64,000 nt of DNA from JANXUR01 sp038229415 (GTDB lineage Bacteria; Acidobacteriota; Terriglobia; Terriglobales; Acidobacteriaceae), in assembly GCA_038229415.1 (NCBI GenBank), contig JBBROM010000001.1, positions 434,001 to 498,000 of the forward strand, read 5' to 3'. The notes under the pieces are model-generated. The model searched no databases and was not told the origin of the DNA. It was given only the letters and a program-made list of their open reading frames with translations. The position numbers and the translations under genes are program-made. Position 1 is the stretch's first letter, and the number at the start of each line of letters is the position of its first letter. Below are positions 43,908 through 51,777 of the stretch, piece after piece.

Positions 43908-45320
43908 ATGAATATCGCAGTGGTTGGTTCTGGATACGTAGGTTTGGTTGCGGGTGCCTGTTTTGCCGAATTGGGTCATGACGTTTACCTGGTGGATAAC
44001 GATCCCAAGAAGCTGGCAGTTTTGGAGTCGGGCGGCGTGCCGATTCACGAAGAGTTCCTGCCCGAGTTGCTGGCCAAGCATCGTGGCAAGCGGATTAAGT
44101 TCACCGGCGACCTGGGTGCGGCGGTGCAGGCGTGCGAGGCGATTTTCGTTGCTGTAGGCACGCCTCCGACGAAGCAGGGCGATGCCGACCTTAGCTATGT
44201 GGAATCGGTGGCGCAAGGCGTGGCTACCGCGATCAACGGTTACAAGGTGGTGGTGGAAAAGAGCACAGTGCCGGTGTACACCAACGAGTGGATTCGCAAG
44301 GTGATGCTGCTGAACCGCATCGCACCGGAAATGTTTGACGTTTGCTCAAACCCGGAATTCTTGCGCGAAGGCACCGCGGTCACAGACTTTCTGTATCCCG
44401 ATCGCATTGTGGTGGGCGCGAATACGGACAAGGCGATGGAAGTGATGCGCGCGGTTTACAAGCCGCTGACCGATGGCAGTTATTACAAGCAGAAGGACAT
44501 CATCCCCGCGCCGAAAAACGCGCCGCCGATTCCGCCACCGCTGATTGAAACCAGCGCCAAGAGCGCGGAAATGATCAAGCATGCCTCGAACGCATTCCTG
44601 GCGATGAAGATTTCGTTCATCAATGCCGTGGCGTGCATGTGTGAAGAAGTGGGCGCGAACATCGAGCAAGTGGTGGCAGGCGTGGGCAGCGACGCCCGCA
44701 TCGGGCCACGATTCTTGGCACCCGGCGTCGGCTACGGCGGCTCCTGCTTCCCCAAAGATGTCCTCGCTTTCCGCTCGGTCGCGCGCGACTGCGGCTATGA
44801 CTTCCATCTTCTCGATGAAGTGATGAAGATCAACGAAGAGCAGCGCCAGCGCTTCTTGCGCAAGGTGCGCTCGGCGTTATGGACGCTGCGTGGCAAGCGG
44901 CTCGGAGTACTTGGTCTCGCGTTCAAGGGTGGCACCGATGACATCCGCGATTCACCCGCGATCATGACGGTGCAGGCGCTATTGCGCGAAGGCTGCACCA
45001 TTCGCGCTTATGATCCGGCGGCGATGGATCGTGCGAAAGAGGAGTTGCCCAGCAACGTGGAGTACGCGACGGATCCGTACGATGCCTGCAAAGACGCAGA
45101 TGCCGTGCTGATCCTCACCGAGTGGACGGACTTCGCGAATCTCGACCTGAAGAAACTCTACAGCCTGGTGCGCTATCCGATCGTGGTGGATGGCCGCAAT
45201 CTGTACAAGCGTCAGGTGATGAAGAAGGCGGGCTTCACCTATCACAGTGTGGGCCGCGAGACGATTGCTCCCGATGACCCCAGCGTTGAGGCGGAAGCCG
45301 CGCGGAACGCGGGGGCATAG
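43908..45320 (+). CDS. ugd: UDP-glucose 6-dehydrogenase
   Basis: A 470-residue enzyme. MNIAVVGSGYVGLVAGACFA is the NAD-binding start. GTPPTKQGDADLSYVES, the substrate motif NPEFLREGTAVTDFLYPDR, and GYGGSCFPKDVLAF with the catalytic Cys (about residue 280) are typical. GLAFKGGTDDIRDSPA and the UDP-binding C-terminal part complete it. It oxidises UDP-glucose to UDP-glucuronate, the substrate of the next gene and the likely precursor for uronate in the EPS. GCGGAGTC before ATG is a fair ribosome-binding site; the decarboxylase gene follows 6 bp on. Confidence 0.96.
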   Translation: MNIAVVGSGYVGLVAGACFAELGHDVYLVDNDPKKLAVLESGGVPIHEEFLPELLAKHRGKRIKFTGDLGAAVQACEAIFVAVGTPPTKQGDADLSYVESVAQGVATAINGYKVVVEKSTVPVYTNEWIRKVMLLNRIAPEMFDVCSNPEFLREGTAVTDFLYPDRIVVGANTDKAMEVMRAVYKPLTDGSYYKQKDIIPAPKNAPPIPPPLIETSAKSAEMIKHASNAFLAMKISFINAVACMCEEVGANIEQVVAGVGSDARIGPRFLAPGVGYGGSCFPKDVLAFRSVARDCGYDFHLLDEVMKINEEQRQRFLRKVRSALWTLRGKRLGVLGLAFKGGTDDIRDSPAIMTVQALLREGCTIRAYDPAAMDRAKEELPSNVEYATDPYDACKDADAVLILTEWTDFANLDLKKLYSLVRYPIVVDGRNLYKRQVMKKAGFTYHSVGRETIAPDDPSVEAEAARNAGA

Positions 45321-45326
45321 CCACCG

Positions 45327-46292
45327 ATGTCGTCAATGACGAAACAACGCATTCTGGTAACGGGCGGAGCCGGATTTCTCGGCTCCCACCTGATTGATAA
45401 TTTACTGGGCGAGGGCCACTCTGTTGTTGCGGTGGACAACTTGATCACAGGCCGGCTCGACAACATCGCGCACTTGGCGACGGAGCCCCGCTTTGAGTTC
45501 ATGCAGCTGGATATCTGCGACGCCTTCGATCCGGGGCCGGTGCAGTATGTGTTCAACATGGCGTCGCCAGCGAGCCCCGTGGATTATCACGCTCACGGCA
45601 TCGAAACGCTGAAAGTGGGATCGTACGGCATCTTCAATTCGCTCGACGTGGCGAAAAAATACCGCGCAGGATTTTTGCAGGCGTCAACTTCGGAGTGCTA
45701 CGGCGACCCGGAAGTTCATCCACAAGTCGAGACCTATTGGGGAAACGTGAATCCCATTGGGCCGCGCTCGGTGTATGACGAATCCAAGCGCTTCGCCGAA
45801 GCTGCAACGGTTTCGTATCGCCGCTATCACCAGCTCGATACCAAACTGGTGCGCATCTTCAACACCTACGGGCCACGCATGCAGTTGAATGACGGGCGCG
45901 TAATTCCAAACTTCATGAAGCAGGCGATTCGCAATCAGGACATCACCGTCTACGGCGATGGCAGCCAGACTCGCAGCTTCTGCTATTGCACCGACGAAGT
46001 GGACGGCATTGTGCGGCTGTCGCGTTCGGCGGAAGAGTTGCCGGTGAACATTGGCAATCCCGGCGAGTTTACGATTCTGGAAGCGGCCAAGAAGATCATC
46101 GAAGTGACCGGCTCGAAGAGCAAGATCATCTACGAAGACTTGCCGCAGGATGACCCGAAACAGCGGCGCCCGGACATTACCAAGGCAAGGACGAAGCTAG
46201 GCTGGGAGCCGAAGATTGACCTCGAAACCGGGCTCAAGCTGTCTCTGGAATATTTTCTCGGAGCAGTAGCGAAGGAAGAAGCACAGAACTAG
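45327..46292 (+). CDS. uxs: UDP-glucuronate decarboxylase (UDP-xylose synthase)
   Basis: A 321-residue extended SDR: RILVTGGAGFLGSHLIDNLL, VVAVDNLITGRLDN, FNMASPASPVDYHAHGIETL and QASTSECYGDPEVHPQVETY. YDESKRFAEAATVSY carries the catalytic Tyr-x3-Lys, and RIFNTYGPRMQLNDGRVI is specific to this branch. It makes UDP-xylose from UDP-glucuronate via a 4-keto intermediate. The pairing directly after ugd is the classical two-step route, and an intrinsic terminator follows. Xylose in the polymer is inference. Confidence 0.95.
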   Translation: MSSMTKQRILVTGGAGFLGSHLIDNLLGEGHSVVAVDNLITGRLDNIAHLATEPRFEFMQLDICDAFDPGPVQYVFNMASPASPVDYHAHGIETLKVGSYGIFNSLDVAKKYRAGFLQASTSECYGDPEVHPQVETYWGNVNPIGPRSVYDESKRFAEAATVSYRRYHQLDTKLVRIFNTYGPRMQLNDGRVIPNFMKQAIRNQDITVYGDGSQTRSFCYCTDEVDGIVRLSRSAEELPVNIGNPGEFTILEAAKKIIEVTGSKSKIIYEDLPQDDPKQRRPDITKARTKLGWEPKIDLETGLKLSLEYFLGAVAKEEAQN

Positions 46293-46337
46293 CGCAGCCT
46301 AGTGGCAGATGCTTTTCTGAAAGAAATCAAGACCCCA

Positions 46338-46367
46338 ATGCCGTCCTCTCGGGCGGCATTTTCTTTG
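46338..46367 (+). terminator. Intrinsic terminator after ugd-uxs
   Basis: AATGCCG with a TCC extension pairs with GGG-CGGCATT (10-bp stem with one wobble, TCTC loop), followed by TTTCTTT. It ends the two-gene operon. Confidence 0.85.
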
Positions 46368-46521
46368 CACAGCTGGCTTGCAAGCCAGGTTAACCACTTC
46401 CGCGACAAATCTATTGCAACTCTGTCTCCGAATCGTTACATGCCTACGACAGTCTGGTGACATGTAGGCTCGTGGATTCTTCGACACTCATGGTATGCGG
46501 GCTTGCGGTCGCGAACCTTTC

Positions 46522-46535
46522 ACCTCAAGTGAGGT
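46522..46535. promoter_or_regulatory. Short palindrome upstream of the ferritin-like gene
   Basis: ACCTCA-AG-TGAGGT is a perfect 6-bp inverted repeat 39 bp before the GTG start. It may be an operator, but this is a weak call. Confidence 0.25.
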
Positions 46536-46574
46536 TGCACGCCAGACGCAAATCCTATTGTTGAGGCAAGCCGA

Positions 46575-47717
46575 GTGAATCACGAAAACAGCAGTTCGCA
46601 AGGGACTTTTAACCGCCGCCGCTTTATGAAGACTGGGCTTGTAGCGGGAGCGGTAACCGTAGGCGCGGGGCTATTCGCGGGTGACGCAACCGCCTTCGCC
46701 CAGAACATTTTTGCGAATGACGAAGAGCGCACGCGTGCGGCGGGCACTCTCTCCACCGGCGATGCCGCGATTCTCCGCTTCCTGGCCGCCGCGGAAATCA
46801 TTGAAACCGACTTGTGGCAGCAGTACAACGAGCTGTGTGGCATTCAGGACAGCGAAGTACCAGGCGGCAGCGGCAGTCTCGCCTTCACGAATGCGCTCAA
46901 GGTACTCGATGGCGACATGGACCAGTACGTCCACGACAACACCGACGACGAGTTCACGCACTTCACCTTCATCAATGCTTATCTGGCATCACGCGGCGCA
47001 GCCACGGTGAATCTGGATGCGTTCCGCACTCTACCCAGCAGCAAGGCCACCGGCGCACAACAGATCGGCCGTCTCACCAACCTGATGCAACTGACGCTCG
47101 ACACCAGCTTCTGGACGCGTTACCGCAACAGCGCACACAATCCCGACACCGATCCCGGCTTCGCCTTCTCGAACGCGATACCGGGCCTTAAGCGTGGAAA
47201 GTTTGCTGCCATTCCGCGCTCCGACGCCGACCTGGTTAACGCAGACCACCTGCAGGCCATCGCCAACACCGCTGGTTTCCACTTCTGTGCGATTGAACAG
47301 GGTGGCACCAGCTTGTATCCCTCACTGGCACAGCGGGTAAACGACGTGGAAGTGCTACAGGTGCTGTTGAGCATTGGACCGACCGAGGCTATGCACTTCC
47401 AGACTTGGATTGACAAGGCGGGCAACGCACCGCCGTTGACCGATCCGACGAACGGCTTGGTCTTCCCCAACCTGAACGCGTCGCCGTTCGGCGGGGAGAA
47501 CTTCCAGACCAACCTCATCATGCCCGAGCCGTGTCCGTTTATCAGCAAGTCGTTGCCAGCGTGTTCGATCGTGCGTCCGACGACTACCACAGGCGCGGCT
47601 GGTGGCGCGGTGGCAGGCCTTTCGGCTAGCGGGCTTTTCCTGGGCCAGCCGCAGACGTTCTTCGACACGCTAACTGCATTGGCCACAGCGGCCGATGCCG
47701 CCCAGCGCGGCTTCTAA
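46575..47717 (+). CDS. Tat-exported ferritin-like domain protein
   Basis: A 380-residue protein. The N-terminus has a twin-arginine signal: FNRRRFMKTGLVAGAVTVGA followed by an Ala-rich cleavage region (GDATAFAQ). The mature part is helical with ferritin-like carboxylates and His: LRFLAAAEIIETDLWQQYNE (about 67) and DDEFTHFTFINAYLAS (about 123), then QVLLSIGPTEAMHFQTWIDK late in the chain. This is the pattern of the DUF4439/Ferritin_2-type proteins, which carry a di-metal site. Export folded by Tat fits a metal cofactor. It starts with GTG and has its own terminator. Confidence 0.85.
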   Translation: MNHENSSSQGTFNRRRFMKTGLVAGAVTVGAGLFAGDATAFAQNIFANDEERTRAAGTLSTGDAAILRFLAAAEIIETDLWQQYNELCGIQDSEVPGGSGSLAFTNALKVLDGDMDQYVHDNTDDEFTHFTFINAYLASRGAATVNLDAFRTLPSSKATGAQQIGRLTNLMQLTLDTSFWTRYRNSAHNPDTDPGFAFSNAIPGLKRGKFAAIPRSDADLVNADHLQAIANTAGFHFCAIEQGGTSLYPSLAQRVNDVEVLQVLLSIGPTEAMHFQTWIDKAGNAPPLTDPTNGLVFPNLNASPFGGENFQTNLIMPEPCPFISKSLPACSIVRPTTTTGAAGGAVAGLSASGLFLGQPQTFFDTLTALATAADAAQRGF

Positions 47718-47799
47718 CGCAGGGCAATAGATTCGCGGGAGCCAGCCAGCCGCATGCGGGGAGCAGGTGGTGGGTGAGGTTCAAGCGGAAGTGGAAAAG

Positions 47800-47827
47800 G
47801 GCCGCCAGAATCATCGGCGGCCTTTTT
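47800..47827 (+). terminator. Intrinsic terminator after the ferritin-like gene
   Basis: GGCCGCC (47800-47806) pairs with GGCGGCC (47816-47822), with a 9-nt loop and then TTTTT. Confidence 0.85.
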
Positions 47828-48015
47828 CTCGTTATGAACTCTCGCCACCGGAAAAGCGCAGCAGCAACCAACAGTTACCTATCCCTAAACTTTCTTGTTG
47901 AAGCTGCGATGCGGCCTCGGTAAACTCGGAAGGAAGGCTGACCGGTTTGCATGTGCGGAGCGCCCCCACGCTCCAGCGAAACTATCCCTATTGCGGTTAC
48001 AGCGGAGTGTGTCGC

Positions 48016-49263
48016 ATGTTTAAGTATTTGTATGTCTTGCTTGTGTGTTTCTTGCCTGTTTTGCAGGCCCACGGCGCGGTTGCGGTCAAGATTTCCCCTG
48101 CTGGTCTCGCCATGGGGTTGGGCTCCAACCTGCAGTTCACCGCGATCGTTACGGGCAGCACGAATACCGGGGTCACCTGGAGCGTGAACAATCCGGTGGT
48201 GGGGACGGTGGATCAGACGGGGCTGTACATCGCCCCGAAGACGGTCCCCGCAATACCAGTGCGGGTCACGGCGACCGCCAAGGCGGATGGTGTGACCTCA
48301 GCCACTGCGACGGTGACTCTGGCGCAGTTCGATCCAAGTGGCAGTGTGACCAGCACGGGCACCACCAAGTGCGCGCCCGGTGGTGCCACACCCAGCACAT
48401 GTTACGCACTCACGGTGAGTTGCCCGCAGACGGCGGCTATTTCCGCGTGGGTGAAGGTCACGCAGCCCACTGGAACTGCCATCGGCACCACGGAGTTCAT
48501 CATCGGAACCGGCGGTAGCGGACTATACGACACGGCATTTACACACGGTCTCGACGCCATCAACATCGCGCTTGGCGCGGGCTACCAGGTGGCACAGGTG
48601 ACCTTTGGCGTTCCGTTTACCTCCGCCCAGCCCAACGGATGGTTGCAAGGTCCGGGCGGCACCCGCCGGCTGGCGTGCCGCTATGTGGCGGTGTCGCAGT
48701 GGATCCACGACACTCTGGTGACGGCAGGGCAGCCCTTTTGCACCACGGGCAATAGCGCTGGCGGTGAAGCCATCGGCATGGCGCTTACCCACTACGGCCT
48801 GAATGGTCTGTGGGACTTTGCCGAACCCAGCAGCGGGCCTCCTTTCGCCCGGCAGGACTTGGCTTGCGTGTGCACCTCGGCGGGCGTGAACGCCACCTGC
48901 CACGGTGGCCTGGCCAATCTTTGTATTGGAGTTACAACTGCCAAGAGCGTGATTGATCCAACCTATGGCAACACCAATTGCTCGTCGGCGGTCAGTTCAC
49001 ACAGCACCATCCATCAAGCGCAGTTCCTTTCGGATAGCGTGTCAACCCCCGAGGCCACTTTGTCGTATCCGAATACGGTGGTGCGCTTTGCGTATGGCGG
49101 CAAAGACAATGGCTCGGCAGAAATTCAAGGCGGCGAGTGGCAGAACTCGATTACCACGCCGGTTTCGTCGGTCTGCGTGCCGACTGCGCCCCATACTCTT
49201 CCGAATGATTTAGCAGGAGCCCAGCAGATTGGGAATGATCTTGTGACGTTCTGCCACAAGTAG
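48016..49263 (+). CDS. Exported Ig-like (Big) domain protein with serine-hydrolase-like C-terminus
   Basis: The frame is open from 47947, but ATG at 48016 starts a signal peptide (YLYVLLVCFLPVLQAHGA), giving 415 residues. Residues about 24-110 are a bacterial Ig-like fold (VKISPAGLAMGLGSNLQFTA, TWSVNNPVVGTVDQTGLYIA). Further on, FCTTGNSAGGEAIGMAL contains a G-N-S-A-G nucleophile elbow, suggesting an alpha/beta hydrolase esterase. The acid and His of a triad are not certain; a His lies in the last 25 residues. Several Cys (LACVC, VNATCHGG) could form disulfides in the exported product. Own terminator downstream. Confidence 0.7.
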   Translation: MFKYLYVLLVCFLPVLQAHGAVAVKISPAGLAMGLGSNLQFTAIVTGSTNTGVTWSVNNPVVGTVDQTGLYIAPKTVPAIPVRVTATAKADGVTSATATVTLAQFDPSGSVTSTGTTKCAPGGATPSTCYALTVSCPQTAAISAWVKVTQPTGTAIGTTEFIIGTGGSGLYDTAFTHGLDAINIALGAGYQVAQVTFGVPFTSAQPNGWLQGPGGTRRLACRYVAVSQWIHDTLVTAGQPFCTTGNSAGGEAIGMALTHYGLNGLWDFAEPSSGPPFARQDLACVCTSAGVNATCHGGLANLCIGVTTAKSVIDPTYGNTNCSSAVSSHSTIHQAQFLSDSVSTPEATLSYPNTVVRFAYGGKDNGSAEIQGGEWQNSITTPVSSVCVPTAPHTLPNDLAGAQQIGNDLVTFCHK

Positions 49264-49284
49264 AGATATTGCACGTCGAGTAAG

Positions 49285-49317
49285 AATCGGGCCGCCCAGC
49301 GCGGCCCGATTTTGTTT
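49285..49317 (+). terminator. Intrinsic terminator after the Ig-like hydrolase gene
   Basis: AATCGGGCCGC pairs perfectly with GCGGCCCGATT around CCAGC, followed by TTGTTTG. Confidence 0.85.
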
Positions 49318-49327
49318 GTACAACGCA

Positions 49328-49381
49328 TTTTTACAAGTCAATTTTTACAAATCAATTTTACAAATCAATTTTACAAATCAA
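49328..49381. repeat. Four tandem copies of a 13-14 bp AT-rich unit
   Basis: The unit TTTT(T)ACAA(A/G)TCAA is repeated at 49328, 49342, 49356 and 49369. It lies between a terminator and the HAF-repeat gene, 82 bp before its start, and may influence that promoter by copy number. Confidence 0.9.
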
Positions 49382-49463
49382 TGACAACAGCAATTCCGCG
49401 AAATCATACGATTCAAGCTGCGATCTGATTCTGTATGACAATTAGACTGCCCGGAGGACGAGG

Positions 49464-50465
49464 ATGACCCAAATGGCGAAACAACTACTGCTCGTTGCCA
49501 GCGTGTGTTTGCTGGCGCAACTTGGTTTAGCGCAAACCTACTCTGTGACTGACCTGGGTACGCTGGGCGGAGCAAGCAGTCAAGCCGGGGCCATCAATGC
49601 CAGCGGGCAGATTGCCGGAAACTCTTCCACCGTGAGCTCTCCTGCGCACGCTTTCTTGTATAGCGGCAGCTCCCTCAGCGATCTGGGCACACTTGGCGGT
49701 GAGTACAGCGTGGGGTTGGGGGTCAACGCCAGCGGCTGGGTCACCGGGTACAGCACGCTCGCAGACGGCACCTATCGCGCGTTTCTCTACAGTGGCGGGA
49801 CCATGACCTCGCTTCCGACCTTAGGTTCGACTTACGGTACAGGCAGCGCGATCAACGCCTCCGGCCAAGTGGTTGGGCAATCGTATACAGCACAGAACCA
49901 GGAGCATGCATTCCTCTACTCGGCAGGCGCAGTGACCGATCTAGGCACACTGGGCGGCGAGTACAGCACCGCGCTCGGCATCAATACCCAGGGGCGCGTG
50001 GTGGGCTATGCCTATCGGACGGATGGAAACTTCCACGCGTTTCTGTGGAACGGCACGTCCATGAAGGATTTGGGCACGCTGGGTGGATCGTATTCGTCGG
50101 GGAGGGCTATCAATGATTCCGGCACCATTACCGGGCAGGCCTATTTGGCGAAGAACACCAAGGCCCATGCATTCCAGTTCAAGAATGGCAAAATGACGGA
50201 CCTGGATACGGTGGGAAGCACCTACAGCGAAGGCGATGCCATCAATCGCACAGGTGTGGTTGTGGGCCAGATGACGGTTCCCGGCGGCATTAACCTCACC
50301 TATCACGCCTTTGTGATCCAGAACGGCAAGATGACCGATCTGAACTCGCTGATTCCGGCAAATTCGGGATGGGTGCTGATTCAGGCGACCGGAATTAGTG
50401 ACGCGGGCAAAATCGTCGGCTATGGAACCTTGAACGGGAACCAGCGCGCATTTTTGTTGCAGTAG
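49464..50465 (+). CDS. HAF-repeat extracellular protein
   Basis: 333 residues with a signal peptide (LLLVASVCLLAQLGLAQ) and about seven repeats of roughly 40-45 residues. Each contains a [D/S]LGTLGG core, an INASGQ-like turn and an HAFLY or RAFLY end (for example HAFLYSGSSLSDLGTLGG, INASGQVVGQSY, HAFLWNGTSMKDLGTLGG). This is the HAF/'extracellular repeat' family, likely a beta-rich, propeller-like secreted protein. Its binding target is unknown. GGAGGACGAGG is a strong ribosome-binding site. It converges on engB. Confidence 0.9.
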   Translation: MTQMAKQLLLVASVCLLAQLGLAQTYSVTDLGTLGGASSQAGAINASGQIAGNSSTVSSPAHAFLYSGSSLSDLGTLGGEYSVGLGVNASGWVTGYSTLADGTYRAFLYSGGTMTSLPTLGSTYGTGSAINASGQVVGQSYTAQNQEHAFLYSAGAVTDLGTLGGEYSTALGINTQGRVVGYAYRTDGNFHAFLWNGTSMKDLGTLGGSYSSGRAINDSGTITGQAYLAKNTKAHAFQFKNGKMTDLDTVGSTYSEGDAINRTGVVVGQMTVPGGINLTYHAFVIQNGKMTDLNSLIPANSGWVLIQATGISDAGKIVGYGTLNGNQRAFLLQ

Positions 50466-50483
50466 AGCCGGGCCTTCTGCCTG

Positions 50484-50520
50484 ACGCGCGCGCTCTTGTT
50501 CCGATAAGAGGCGCGCGGTC
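50484..50520. terminator. Hairpin between the convergent HAF and engB genes
   Basis: CGCGCGCTCTT and AAGAGGCGCGCG pair with one bulged G around an 8-nt loop. It lies in the gap between convergent genes and could serve both strands; no clear T-run follows on either. Confidence 0.5.
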
Positions 50521-51120
50521 TTACGCCAACGTCGAGCGAATTTCCTTCCACAACTCGGCCCGGCCGTCGCCGGTTTTGGCGGAGAAGGGAAGAATCTTGT
50601 CTACACCAAGGTCGGTACGCAGCGAGCGCAACGACGCGTTCAGCTTGTTCGCTGAAAGCCGGTCGCACTTCGTCGCAACGACCAGATAGTTGCGTCCCGC
50701 CGCTTGCAGGAACTGCAACAGTGCCTGGTCGCTGGCCTGCGGTGGCACATTGGAATCCACCAGCGAAAGACACAGCTTGAGCGTCGGCCGCTCGTTCAGG
50801 TAGGGATCAATGAATCCCGCCCATTGCTTGGTCAACTCACGCGGCAGCTTGGCATAGCCGTAGCCGGGCAGGTCGGCAAATCGCAGTTCAGGCTCGGCGT
50901 TGGCCTTACGCCCCAAATCAAATGCAATGTCGAAAAAATTGATGAGCCGCGTCCGGCCCGGCGTCTGGCTAGTTTTGGCGAGCTTGGCTCCCAGTAGGGT
51001 ATTAAGCAGGCTGGACTTGCCGACATTGGAGCGGCCGAGGAAGGCGACTTCTGGTATGTCGGCCACAGGGAAGCCTTCAGGAGCGGCGGCAGAGGTGAGA
51101 AATTCAGCGAATACGCGCAC
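50521..51120 (-). CDS. engB: Ribosome biogenesis GTPase EngB/YihA
   Basis: A 199-residue small GTPase: G1 FLGRSNVGKSSLLNTLLG, G2 KTSQTPGRTRLINFF, G3 DLPGYGYAKLP, G4 VATKCDRL and G5 near LPFSAKTGDG. It helps assemble the large ribosomal subunit and is generally essential. The GTG start at 51120 gives the family length. It is the last gene of the tig-clpP-clpX-lon operon, 39 bp after the thioredoxin-like frame. This lon-x-engB order helps place the selenoprotein candidate in a housekeeping context. Confidence 0.96.
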   Translation of the reverse strand: MRVFAEFLTSAAAPEGFPVADIPEVAFLGRSNVGKSSLLNTLLGAKLAKTSQTPGRTRLINFFDIAFDLGRKANAEPELRFADLPGYGYAKLPRELTKQWAGFIDPYLNERPTLKLCLSLVDSNVPPQASDQALLQFLQAAGRNYLVVATKCDRLSANKLNASLRSLRTDLGVDKILPFSAKTGDGRAELWKEIRSTLA

Positions 51121-51159
51121 AATCCAGTGTGCGGCTTTGCGGAGCAGGATGCAAGAGGG

Positions 51160-51777
51160 CTAGCGGGCGGAGGTGCTCAACGCAGCATGCAACGCATCTT
51201 GGGCGCTCACAATCGGTGCGGCAGCAAGTGTTGGCGCTGGCGGCTCCGCGTCCCAGCGGGTGCCCGGAGCAAAATACAGTGCAGAGTCCCAAGCTGGACT
51301 ATTCTTCACGTACTCTGCGTCGCCCTGCACGACAACGGAATCACGAGCCAGCACACTCTTCCATGCCTTTGCCACCACGTCACTGGCGTCGTAATATTGG
51401 CGCGCGCGCGAGTCGGTCATGCGCGCAAGGTTGTCGTCCGAAGGCGGTGTCCAATCGCTGAAAGTGATCTGTTCCCAGACTACGTAGACTCGCACGTCAC
51501 CGCCGGGTAAGTTCGCGGGAATCTGTTGCAAGAGCGCTTGCGTAGCGGAAACTCCGCTCTGGCAAAGCCCTCAAGTGGGGGAAGGCAGTAGGATGATGCG
51601 CGGATGAGCCGCGTCGTCATTGAATGTGCGCTGGAACTCGCCCAGGTTCGCAACGTTGAGCATAACCAGCGCAGGTTGACCAGCCGGCGTTTTACGCGGA
51701 CTGTGGTTACCCCACCATCCATAGGCGAACAGTGCCACCAGCGCAGCCAAGATGACGAGATTGCGAGGCTTAAGCAT
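51160..51777 (-). CDS. Candidate selenoprotein: membrane-anchored thioredoxin-like protein with in-frame UGA (U69-x-x-C72)
   Basis: One frame of 205 codons from ATG 51777 to TAG 51160 is open except for a TGA at 51573-51571. Upstream are an N-terminal membrane anchor (LVILAALVALFAYGWWG) and VMLNVANLGEFQRTF, then the strand RIILLPSPT. Downstream of TGA come GLCQSGVSATQALLQQIPAN and VRVYVVWEQITFSDW, i.e. strand-U-G-L-C-helix-strand, the thioredoxin-like redox site with the first Cys of CxxC as selenocysteine. The conserved-looking sequence continues to the end (YYDASDVVAKAWKSVL). The ATG overlaps the lon stop (TAATG) and engB follows, so the gene is kept inside an essential operon. A SECIS-like stem follows the TGA. 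The alternatives are a nonsense-mutated pseudogene or a base error; a Cys codon would be TGC/TGT, one base away. Confidence 0.78.
51537..51570 (-). promoter_or_regulatory. Candidate bacterial SECIS hairpin
   Basis: In the mRNA just after UGA, UUUGC pairs with GCAAG (last pair G-U), a CAG/AC internal loop follows, then AGCGG pairs with CCGCU closing the loop AGUUU. The apical loop begins 17 nt after UGA and has G in its second position followed by U, as known bacterial SECIS elements need. A competing AGAGCG/CGCUCU pairing exists, so the fold is not unique. Confidence 0.6.

Noticed and set aside
51160..51777. Simple pseudogene (nonsense mutation) explanation for the broken frame
   Set aside because: Not excluded, but less likely: only one interruption, exactly at the first active-site Cys position, with a SECIS-like stem and tight coupling to lon and engB.
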